Made by a program: the position numbers and the translations under genes
Shown here: positions 52,377 through 64,000 of the stretch, piece by piece
How positions within the stretch are numbered: the first letter of the stretch is position 1
How the letters are laid out: every line of letters begins with the position of its first letter
The notes under the pieces: model-generated
Told to the model about the DNA's origin: nothing
Seen by the model: only the letters and a program-made list of their open reading frames with translations
Databases searched by the model: none
Assembly: GCA_907164885.2 (NCBI GenBank)
Contig: OU015490.1
Coordinates: 229,996,391-230,060,390 of the forward strand
Direction of reading: 5' to 3'
DNA length: 64,000 nucleotides
Source of the DNA: Dolomedes plantarius
Taxonomy: Eukaryota > Arthropoda > Arachnida > Araneae > Dolomedidae

Positions 52377-53517
52377 TATGTAAAGTATATTATATAATCT
52401 AGATATACATGCGTATTATATCGTACAAAAATACGTATATTATATAAAATATAAACTAATTTTTATCATACCGAACATTTGCATTTTTAAAATTTTCTTC
52501 ATTATAAAATTTCACTGGCACCTAAACACTTGTAATCTGATCTTCGATTTACAGAGAGAAAACATGTAAATGCTCTGTACTTTACAGAAAATCACGTCCT
52601 TTATTCAAGAGAGAATTTTAAAACTCTTCTCTTTAAATAACCCTCTAAAGGGCATTCCACGTCTGCGATAAAAATAGAAATACCGCTGGCTTAAAATTAC
52701 GTTAAAATTATGATATTCGGTATATTCATATGCACACTAACAGATAAATATTTATTTACTACAATACATATTATATACCAATATTCAATGTTGAATTATT
52801 AGGATTTGGCACGTAGACCCTTATTTATCAAAGCAATTATTAAAGACTACATAATCTCCAAATATGTTGTGTTTATATAAAGTTATGTTTATATGCAGAG
52901 GAATATAAGGGATAAAACATTTTCTAAAGCTTTATCCTAAATATGTTCTTTCTCAACCAGACATGGAATGTGTTGTAAAAGAGGAAAAATCTTTCTAGAC
53001 GTATGACTGGGCGAAAGGGAATAGTTTTTTTATTTTTTTATTTTTTTTTTATTTTTACCGTAATACAATTCGGATGTTTCCAGTTACATGTTTATTGTCC
53101 AGAATCTCTGAAAAAATAAAAAGCAATATTCCTGCCTGCTCTAGGTTTTACTTCCAAGAGAGTTTGCTATAAATAGATACTTGGTTAAACTTTCGCATTT
53201 ATATCCGAGAAATCTTAAATAGTTATAACAAAATTGAGTTTCACTAAACAATACCGGCTTTCTTAACATCCTCATAATGTTGACAGATTTTTTTTATTAA
53301 AATTGATTGTAGAATTTGTTCAGAATATACATGTTTTGATAAAATTATTTGTTTATAAAGTACGATGAAACTATCGAATTTTAGTATTTAATTTGCGAAA
53401 AACTTATATTAAAATTTACTAAAAGGTCAAAGTAAATTCAAGGAGTTCATTTATTAGTGCATTTAACTTATCAGTAAACCAGTAGATGAAGCTAATTCCC
53501 AGTTAATATTATTTTAA

Positions 53518-54085
53518 GGTGACTGCATACGCTGAAAATGACATTTTTTCACTATATTTGTCAATTTAACTTTTTGAAAGAATTGTGTAATTCAATCTTT
53601 TCTCTTTTCAAAACTGTTTTGGTTTTCATTCTACAGCAATTAGAAGCAGAATTATAGATATTTAAAAAAAAAACGTCGTCTGCTACAAAACTGAAGTGAC
53701 ATACAACTTTAAAAGATGTTTTCTCAGAATTATGTTTTTAGCACAAATCTTTACCGTTGTCATGATATCTCACATAATAATGTAAATAATTTCATAAAAT
53801 GTTCAGAAAATGTGTTAGGATCTATTGTTAATGAAATGATGTACAATAATTGATGTATAATAAATAATTTTGTATTTGAGGCTATTTTTATAAGGAATGA
53901 CGAATCGGGAAAAGCTTTCATATTAGAACATAAAATTGCGTGTATTATTTTTGCATTTAAAAATTTCTCTTAGATTGTAGGTCATTTTGAAGATAACTGT
54001 CATATGTATCACGTGTGAGAAGGAAATTTAAATAGTAGATTTAGAATTTTGTGCATATTGATAGGCGTTTTAGCTAAATTTTATT
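53518..54085. mobile_element. partial second copy of the outer nest element (empty site)
   Basis: It starts after TTAA (53514-53517) with GGTGACTGCATACGC. Its first 360 bp match the reverse complement of about 36590-36901, and its next part matches the reverse complement of about 29030-29340 (shared ATAAGGAATGACGAATCGG and TCATATGTATCACGTG-type blocks). At the junction it reads AATGAAATGATGTACAATAA, with a single TA where the pogo element is inserted in the other copy. The distal end is truncated near 54085. Confidence 0.82.
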
Positions 54086-54281
54086 AAAAAATAAGATTTA
54101 AAATAATAATTAAAATAAATATAAGAATTAAAATAAGAATTAAAATAAAATTCCATTAACATTTTAAGAAATTCGAAAATGCATTAAAATTATTTTTCGT
54201 TATTCTACCTGACAATATAAATATTGACTAGGTGTGAATGCTGAATCATTGAATATTATATTTTACACACATACCATCATA

Positions 54282-55077
54282 CCGTAAATGGTAACATCTG
54301 TCGGAATCACACTAACAGTAATATCCGTTCATGAGACCATGTTGTATTTTGTAGTTCCTTACTTGTGTAATTTTCCAATTTTCATTTAATTTTAGCTCTT
54401 TATTTGAGGTATTATTGATGTAAAAAAATATATTTACACTTGTTTTTAATTTTAAAGTAACTTTATTGAGTAAAAGTCAATCTAATTTGTTTCAGAATTT
54501 CAGTAAGATCTACAAAAGAGAATTAAATTATTAGAAATAGATTAGAATAAAATGTGAACTAATGACAAATATAAACATGATTAAAGTAAAATTTCATCAT
54601 AAAAGTTTTACAAATTTTGTACACAAATATTACATATATTTTTTTAACTTTCCAACCAATTAGGTGTATCACACTTCATAGACTTATAGTTCTTTATTCT
54701 ATTTTTTTGTGTAAGGATAGTACCTAAATATTTTCCTTTTCTCCAGCATGTCACTTTTTAAGGATAGCTTACTTAAACTTTCTTCCTGATCATCTTCTGG
54801 ACGAACAATTTCCATTATAATTCTTTTTATAGTCTGTCAGTCGGACCAAATACATACCTTTAAAGTAATTTCCACCTCTAAAGCGGAGTGAGTTTTCCTG
54901 GAATGGTAAATGTAAGGCGATATAGTAAACAAAACTCAAATATAAAAAAACACAACCAAGGTCATGGAATAATTAAAGCATATCTCAAACATGAAGGTTT
55001 CAAATCGATAATTAGGCACCCTAGTGGGAAACTTATGAACTCCACCCGTCCGAGACACGGATGTTGCCCTTTTCGGG
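54282..55077. mobile_element. TA-flanked MITE in unit B
   Basis: Inverted ends: CCGTAAATGGTAACATCTGT on the left and, on the reverse strand of the right end, CCCGAAAAGGGCAACATCCG. A TA lies at each border (54280-54281 and 55078-55079). It is about 796 bp; the 107-codon frame inside has no recognised domain. It is probably a Tc1/mariner-superfamily MITE. Confidence 0.6.
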
Positions 55078-55307
55078 TAAACTTAAAATATTTATTACTG
55101 CTTTTAATTTCTTCTGCTTCTATCGGATATGTAAAATGCGCCTTAAAAATAGGACTTTTAATCAACATTGATATTGAAACTTTACTACATAAAGTATATT
55201 ATATCATTTAGAAATATGCATAATATATCATACATTAATACGTATACCGTATAACATAAAATTTCCTTTTCAGCATGAAAAACAATTTATCAATTTTTAT
55301 CTTTATA

Positions 55308-57895
55308 TAATATCACATGCACGTAAACACATCGAATGAAATAAATGATAATAATACCATCTTATCATAGTAATTTACATGGAGAAAACTTGCTCGAAAG
55401 ACAAAACATGGAGAAATGCTCGAAACTTTCCAAAAAATCACGTCCTTTATTCTCGAGGGAGTTCATAAACACTTTTTATTAGATTACTAGCTGAGTGGCA
55501 ACCCGATGTGTTGCTTTTTCGATTTAAAATGAAATGATTTTATTTCTTAAAGATTAAAAACTGTTTGATAACATTTAAAAATATATTAGAATTTTTTGAA
55601 AACGAAATCAATACTTAAAATTCTCTTTTTCAAATTTTGGTTTTTGGCTTCTGAAATAATTCTTTCAAATTTCCGTTCTCAAATTTTGCTTTTTAAACAA
55701 AAAAGAAGTTCATTGAATTAGAATAAATTCTAAAGATTTTAACTTCTCATTTCCTAAAACAAAAATTATTTCTGGTACTTTAAAATTATTTCTGGATTTC
55801 AATTATAAAATAATTGACTCTTTCTCAGCTAATTATTTTCCTTTTGGCAACATGGCCGTATGTAAATATTACTTCTCATGGGAGAAAAAAGTGTTTAAAA
55901 AAATAGAAAGACAGTTCTGGTGAATTCAAAATTGGTGGCGGAAGAATCCTCATCACTTCCTCCTTAATTAGAAACAAATTTCACGAATTTGCTTCAATTA
56001 TTAGTGAGTAAAATAGTAAGTCAAAAGATTACGAACTCGGCATTCAAGTTACATTAAGATACTACGTCGATCAGCGCGGGAAATTTCAAAAGTGACTTTT
56101 GTAAGTACACTTTTTTAGACAGATAACATTTTTTTATTAAATGTATTTGGTATATTTTGGAAGCTGAACATCTAGAAAATACCGATAAATCGCAAAATTG
56201 ACATTAATAGGTGTAGTAAACCGAAATATTTGTCCATCAAAATCGTCGATTTCGTGAAATTTGGAAAACTGCTTTGGGGAAAAAGCTTCGTTTGCAGTGA
56301 AAAACATTTTTAACTTTATAAAAATGTGTATATTCTTAAAGATGAAGAGTTGTAGAATACATGGAAATAAAAGAAATTGTCAATTGGTGGAGGGAAAAGT
56401 TGAATTTTGCATACGTGAAAATAGTGGAAATTTGCGAAACGGAAAGGAGCTGGCCCACCCGGAATGACAGCTGATTCTATTGCCCGCTTCTTTTGAGTTC
56501 GGCGGTTTTAATTTAATAATTTAAAAAGTTTAAAGTTTTGAAAGTTGAGGATAGCATCAGTGCACGCGTCTCATCCGTCCGCGTCCATCGGTACCAGTCG
56601 CGATATCCTGCTATGCTCGGTTCACGAGATTAGCCCGTCCCCGTGTCTGCTGACTGACAAACTAACATTTGTTTACCTTCAGCTGTTAATAGTAAGATTC
56701 CCTAAAGGGCATTCTCTGCGATGAAAAGAGAAATACTTAAAACTACGTTGGTGATGGTACGATTTTCGATATATTGAAAACCTCAATAACAGATAAATCT
56801 TTGTTTCATACAATAAAGTTTATATGTAAACTTTATATGGTAAATTCTAGTTATGTAGGACGTAGAGCCATAGTTCTGAATGTGATTATTGAAAACTGCA
56901 CATTAAATTGTTTTTATATATAAAAGCTATATTTGCTTGCAGTGGAGCATAAGGGTAGACTATTTTCTATAGTTTATCCAAAATATTCTCTTTGTCAACT
57001 AACCATCAAATGTGTTGTAAAACAAGAATAAGGTCTTTCGACTATGACTAGGGAAAAGGGAATAGTTTTCCGCCTTTTTTAAAATTTTTACTTTAATACA
57101 ATTCGAATGTTTCTAGTTTCCTGTTTATTGTCCTGGATGTCTATATAAATTAAAAGCAATAATCATGCTTGCTCTAGTCTTTACTTCTAAAAGAGTTTGC
57201 TATAAATAGATACTTCATTAAATTTCGCATTTATATCCGTGAAATCTTAAATAGTTATAACAAAATTGAGTTTCAGTAAACAATACTGGCTTGCGAAACA
57301 GCCTGAGAATGTTGACTATTTATTTATTGAAATCTACAGTAAAATTTTATCATAATGTACGTCTTTTGAAAAAAATATTCGTTTATAATGTACGATAAAA
57401 CTAACTAATTTTAATATTAAATTTGCGACATGCTTATATTGAAAGGGACTAAGGGATCAAAGTAAATAGAGGAGTTTTTAACTAGTTATTCTAACTTATC
57501 AGTCAACCCCTTAGCTTAAGGAAATCCGCTCTGAGTATTTTTTTAACATATTCGAAAATGCATTAAAATAATTTTCCTTCTTCTACCCGCCTATATAAAT
57601 ATCATCTTAGCATGAAGGCTCTATCATAGCAGGAAAATTATATTATACACACATAAACTCATACATAACTTCAAACGTTTATTTCTTCTTTTTTATTTAT
57701 CAGCTGTTATTGGATATCTAAAAAGCGCCTTAAAATTAGGAGGTGTAATAGAGATTGATACTGAAATTTTACTATGTGACTTATACTAAATCATATAAAT
57801 ATCATACTAGATTATATCATACTAGAAACGGTTATTATATACCTTAAAATTCATTTTCAACACGACGAACAATTTATTAATTTTTATCATTATTT
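55308..57895. repeat. array unit C
   Basis: Core unit interrupted at 55496-56694. The TATA-like site is at about 57196. Confidence 0.7.
55496..56694. mobile_element. unclassified 1.2-kb insertion in unit C
   Basis: The other units are continuous across this point, so the segment is inserted. It begins TTACTAGCTGAGTGGCAACC and ends CAGCTGTTAATAGTAAG. The reverse of its end (TTACTATTAACAGCTGA) resembles its start, so the ends are loosely inverted. The GCTGAGTGGCAACCCGATG motif is of a kind seen in many arthropod interspersed repeats. GC-richer patches occur (56560-56670). No protein domain is recognised. Confidence 0.5.
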
Positions 57896-59273
57896 AATAT
57901 CGCATATACGTGAACATACCAAATGTGTTAAATTCTAATAATCTCATCTTCAACTTACACAGAGAAAACTTCTAAATTCATTGCTCGAAACTTTCCAGAA
58001 AATCACGTCCTTCATTCCGGAGGGAATTTTAAAACACTTCTCATTAAATTATTCCCGAATGGATATTTCGCGTCTGCGATGGAAAGAGAACCACTACTAG
58101 TTTCAAATTACGTTGGTGAGGGTAGGATATTCGATATATTCAAATGTGCAATAACGGAGAAATCTTTATTTCATACAATAAAGTTTATATGTAACTTTAT
58201 GGTAAATTCTAATCATTTCACACGTAGAGCCATAGTTCTGAGGGCTATTATTATAAACTGCAGACTGTTAAAAAAAATTGGTTCTGTATAAAAGCTATGT
58301 TTATACCCAGTAGACCATAAAGGCAAAACATTTTCTAAAGCTTTATCCTAAATATGTACTTTCTCAACCAGCCGTGGAATTTGTTGTAAAAGAACAATAA
58401 TCTTTTTGCACCTAGGACTTGGAAAAAGGGAATAAGTTTTTTTTTTTTTTTTTAAATTCGTAAAACAATTCGAATGTTTCCTGCTACATCTTTATTCTTC
58501 AAAACGGCTATAAAAATGAAAAGCATTAATACTGCTTGCTGTAGGCTGTACTTCTAAGAGAGTATACTATAAATATATGCTTTATTAAAACTCCCCGTTT
58601 ATATACGTAAAAGCTTAACTAGGTACAAATAAATACAGTTTCAAAAAACAATACCGGCTTTCGAAACAGCCACAGAAATTTGGCTATTTATTTATTGAAA
58701 TCAATCGTAAAATTTCATCTTAATATTCGTCTTTTAAAAAAAATTGTAAAGAACGTAAATACTTTATGATGTATAATTTGTGAAAAGCGAATATTAAAAG
58801 GAACTAAAATATCAAATCACACTCTAGGAATTTATCAATTTCTTGCATTATTGAAATAAATTTAGAAGTATAAAACTCATTAAAAGTATACTTTCAGTTA
58901 ACTAATTAGTAACTTTTAGTGATTAGTTTATTTTACAAATCAGTCAACTCGTGGCTGAAAGCAATCCATGTTGTGTGTTATTTTAACATATCCCAAAATA
59001 CATTAAAATACATTTTCACACTACTACCTGACTATATAAATCTTCTGTTCACGTTACATTTTACTACGCTTAAAATATAATAGAAATATTATATTTTATC
59101 ATAAATATTAGAAATGTTATATCTTATACAGTCTCCAACATTTCTTCAGAAGATTATTAGTTCATTTTATTTCTTCTGCTTCTATCTGATAACTGGAAAG
59201 TGTCATAAAAAAAAGATGTGTAATCAAGATTGATACTCAAACTTTACTATGTAAAGTGCTTTATCTATATATA
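57896..59273. repeat. array unit D, least interrupted copy
   Basis: Contains all landmarks without a large insertion. The distance from marker 4 at 57686 to marker 4 at 59170 is 1484 bp, the best estimate of the unit length. The 70-codon frame at 58079-58291 is not maintained in the other units. The array stops within 110 bp of the last marker. Confidence 0.72.
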
Positions 59274-59420
59274 AAAAACCCAATCACCACTTAATGACTG
59301 ACTAATCACACTACCTCTAGAATCCTACAACTTAATAAACTGAAATTTTGTATGGTGATTTCTCTTACGATCTTGGTGTTCACTAAGAATTCGTAATTTA
59401 AAGATTCGTACTTTAAAGAG
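59274..59420 (+). repeat. second copy of the (TGAC)n-type dispersed repeat
   Basis: Motifs in the same order as at 1734: TATATATAAAAA, TGACTGACT, CTGAAATTTTGTATGGTGAT, TGTTCACTAAGAA. It terminates the tandem array on the right. Confidence 0.5.
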
Positions 59421-59619
59421 TGTCAAAAAAGATTAAAACCCTGCAAAAAGTCATATTTAATATTTTATTTAAACCGAAAATCTTTTAATTTAAAGTACTA
59501 CTCAAGAAACGTTTCCACACAGAGTTTCAATAAAATTTGCCTACATCAGATAGTGCTAAAAAAATAAGAAAATTCAATTTTTTTCAAATGTGTTCCAGTG
59601 TATTACGTTTTCTCGTTTC

Positions 59620-61735
<2,116 letters not shown>

Positions 61736-63371
61736 TAAGAACGCATGAGGTGATTGTGGTGAGGAAATTCACCACAGGTTATGTAGTTTAATTCAAGTCT
61801 GCAATTAAAACTCTACCAGTAACTATAATAGTAATGTTAATTTATCACCTAAAAATCAGTAACTCAGGAAATCCTCTGATTCCTTTGCGTAGAATCTGCA
61901 ATTTTTATACCGACCTTATAATCGTGTGAGGTCTGTGAAAAATCTGCTGACGCATCTCAGCTAAGTTTAGGCTATTTTTGATGTTCACATCTGGTCATCT
62001 CTACCCTGTAATTATCAGCCATAAAAGTATGCTGGTTCTATTGAAGGTTCACTTTTAATTTCCACGTTTGGTTCCGAAAAGAGCTACTGATAAGGAATCC
62101 CTTTATTCTCTGGTTTCCATTTAAACACCACCAGCCAAAGTGTCTCGTTTGCAAGAATAAACAGTCTCCCCCCCCTACTGTGTGGGAAAAGGTGCAGTTT
62201 AAGAAAACCCTCCGTAATTGCATTCCTGAATGGGAACGTGGTGTCAATTCGGTCGAATTTTCTCGATATTCCTTATGGAAAGTGGCGCGCTGTTGGTAAT
62301 GTACGGTGATTCGTTGATTCCGTCCAATGAGATTGTACTCCAACTCAGGGTTGCTTTTCGGCATAACTTATCGCTAATCATTTTTCCAGTTCTTACCGTG
62401 TGTTGGCGTAAGTAAGCCAATTTGCTTTCTTCCCGCGCTAGCTAGGGCGTAATTCTGTAATTAATGGCAACCCCTAATCCTCAGTTCAGTGATTGAAAAA
62501 AAGATACGTACTAACTTCACTTAGAGATTTTTTAGCCAGAGTTTGTTGTATTACTCTAAGATTTTTTTAGGTCCCCAAAATCCCTGGTCTTTGACCATGG
62601 GTGAAGGGAGCTTTGAATGATTTTTCGTGATTTTTAGAGCTGATGCTGTATGCTCAATCTTCGTTATTTTATTTGTTGGCTGCGAACCTAAGTGGTCGTG
62701 TTGACCTGAAGTCCTTGTTATGTAGCAGATCATCACTTTGTTTTTTATTACGTTAGCCCAGATTCTTTTGATTTTAAATGTTAAGAACAAAATAAACTAC
62801 GTTTTTAAAAAAAATAGATATTATGCATTATTTTACTCTTGAATTAAACCAGCAAGATATTTGAGCAGCAAAATTTGAACGGATGTTATTGAACGCACAA
62901 CGGTTATATTTTTGTACTACCACTTCTGTTATTCTGATGAATTAGCGAAGAGATCCTAACCACGTTGTATCCTGAGGTTCACTGTTCCATTGTTGGTGCT
63001 TTTAATAGTAATATGAGATACTAGTATATAAATTCGCATCCTCAGGCCATCAACGTAAACTTCATCTTCACGAGCTGAGAGCTTTCTTCATCCAGACTCT
63101 GTAAGTGCGCCTTCTATAATTTAGTGCTGTGTAGAACTGTCCACTTCATTAAGTTTCCTTAGATGCGTGATCTAAGTTCTCGATCTCGTTCTCTACACTC
63201 CAGGCGTGAGTTAAAAATAATAAAATAAAAAGTAAAACTAACCGTAATTTAAAAGTAAAACCCTCTCACCTAGATCCTTGACTACCTCAAATATATTTGA
63301 TCTGCATTTAGTTCTTTGATTTCATATGTTCTAATAATACACTAAAGTGCCACTGAATTAGGGATACCTAC
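61736..63371. other. spacer with an unclassified repeat-like block
   Basis: The part at 62040-62460 is GC-richer and looks like an interspersed repeat. It has a 108-codon minus-strand frame (62364-62038) and shorter plus-strand frames, none with a domain I recognise. The rest is AT-rich without features; the left end of the Tc1 element probably lies near 63340. Confidence 0.4.
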
Positions 63372-64000
63372 CTAGTAACCGGTTGGTCCTACTCTGGCCT
63401 TGATAACGGCTGCCACACGACGAGGCATAGATTCAACAAGTTTCTGGAAACTTTCCACGGGAATGGCTTGCCAAATATTGGCTAAAGCTGATCATAATTC
63501 AGTAAGGTTCTTTGGTGGTGTGTGATGGCCTATCACGCCTTGTTCCAAAACATCCCAAAGATGCTGAATAGGATTTAAGTCTGGGCTTCTAGGTGGCCAA
63601 TTCATGACAGAGAAGTCAGAGGAATGCTCATCCAACCAGCCAGTAGTCAACCGGGACTTGTGAGAGGTACAGTTGTCTTGCTGGAAAACTCCATTACCGT
63701 GCGGATAACAGAACTGCATAAACGGATGGAGGTGATCACCCACTAACTCTACGTACCGAATTGCATTGAGGGAGGTTGGTACATGCACCAAAGATCCCAA
63801 ACTGTGCCACGAAAAAACACCCCAGACCATGATTGAGCCACCATGCCCTTGTACAGTTCCAGCCAGGCATGCAGGATCCATGGCTTCATGAGCCTGACGC
63901 CATATTCTCAGCCTCCCGTCGGCGTTAAGTAGTCGGAATCGAGACTCATCACTCCATGCTACTCGTTTCCAGTCCTCTACACTCCAGTCTCTGTGCTCTC
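63372..64000 (-). pseudogene. Tc1-like transposase, truncated by the window end
   Basis: The minus-strand frame enters from beyond 64000 (HRDWSVEDWKRVAWSDESRF, the first catalytic Asp region). It runs through GGSIMVWGVFS, the second-Asp block VFQQDNCTSHKS and the third block WPPRSPDLNPIQHLWDVLE. It then reads to PPKNLTEL, a TGA at about 63489-63491, and ALANIWQAIPVESFQKLVES with RRVAAVIKARVGPTGY before TAG at 63374-63372. This is the usual Tc1 C-terminus. Apart from the one TGA the visible 210 codons are clean, so this is among the best-preserved genes here. The N-terminal HTH part lies outside the window. Confidence 0.9.

Larger units (their letters stand above)
49793..52504. repeat. array unit A
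   Basis: Core unit carrying a 901-bp TTAA-type TIR element (51005-51905) and, close to its end, a SINE (52031-52376). The 66-codon frame at 50099-50299 is not conserved as an open frame in the other units. Confidence 0.7.
52505..55307. repeat. array unit B
   Basis: Core unit carrying two insertions, 53518-54085 and 54282-55077. The TATA-like site is at about 53165. The GCTTAAAATTACG and TTTATTGTCCAGAAT blocks match the other units. Confidence 0.7.
49750..59273. repeat. tandem array of diverged ~1.45-kb non-coding units
   Basis: Four units recur in the same orientation. Landmark 1 (AT-CACATGCACGTAAACA) lies at 49793, 52505, 55308 and 57896. Landmark 2 (CATACAATAAAGTTTATA) lies at about 50071, 56806 and 58172, and is decayed in unit B. 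Landmark 3 (TTTGCTATAAATAGATAC or variant) lies at about 50467, 53165, 57196 and 58562. Landmark 4 (TTCTTCTGCTTCTATCTGAT or variant) lies at 51947, 55116, 57686 and 59170. After removing recognisable insertions the unit is about 1.4-1.5 kb. Stops in every frame and indels between copies argue against a protein. Units share perhaps 75-85 percent identity by eye. What the unit is remains unknown. Confidence 0.75.

Noticed and set aside
50099..58291. Small frames at 50099-50299 and 58079-58291 in homologous parts of the tandem units, as a duplicated gene
   Set aside because: Their starts, stops and frames differ and the intervening units B and C carry stops and indels there.
62038..62364. 108-residue minus-strand frame
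   Set aside because: No domain is recognisable and the block looks like an interspersed repeat; a coding role cannot be supported.

Overview
The window reads as intergenic or heterochromatic nuclear DNA of an animal, most likely an arthropod. It is very AT-rich and full of (TA)n microsatellites. It carries animal-type mobile DNA: piggyBac, pogo/Tigger, mariner, Tc1 and hAT elements, a Ty3/Gypsy retrotransposon, and tRNA-derived SINEs. A chelicerate such as a spider would fit, but that is a guess from the repeat mix, not a measurement. I found no convincing host protein gene, tRNA gene or rRNA gene.

Layout. 0-7.3 kb: a 588-bp MITE with TA target duplications, four TA microsatellites, a dispersed repeat, and otherwise featureless AT-rich DNA. 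7.35-10.1 kb: a degenerate tandem repeat of about 150-170 bp, cut by a 244-bp piggyBac MITE. 10.1-11.45 kb: internally deleted piggyBac A. 12.5-13.1 kb: a solo LTR inside a TA microsatellite. 14.2 kb: an orphan zinc-finger tail of a pogo-type transposase. 15.25-16.8 kb: two MITEs. 20.7-22.4 kb: a decayed hAT-like element holding a mariner fragment. 24.7 kb: a SINE. 25.3-26.8 kb: a 1.5-kb solo LTR with a 5-bp target duplication.

29-37 kb is a deep nest. A TTAA-flanked TIR element contains a pogo element. The pogo transposase is cut by a SINE, and that SINE is cut by piggyBac B. piggyBac C sits in the 3' part of the pogo element. A second copy of the outermost element at 53.5 kb lacks the pogo insertion and gives the empty site. 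37.8-42.8 kb is another nest: a mariner split by a solo LTR that is itself split by piggyBac D. 42.86-49.57 kb is a Ty3/Gypsy element on the minus strand. Its LTRs differ at 8 of 452 positions, and pol is one frame broken only by two TGA codons.

49.75-59.27 kb is a tandem array of at least four diverged, non-coding units with a core of about 1.4-1.5 kb. Each unit has a conserved TATA-like site, and they carry different transposon insertions. This is the least explained structure here. 59.7-61.7 kb is a Tigger-like element beside a TA microsatellite, and a Tc1-like transposase runs off the right end.

The most notable sequence-level pattern is in the piggyBac families. Each carries its own short palindrome just inside the termini, and at least three families have another copy upstream of (or in the 5' intron of) the transposase gene. 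This suggests a transposase- or host-binding site shared by transposition and regulation.
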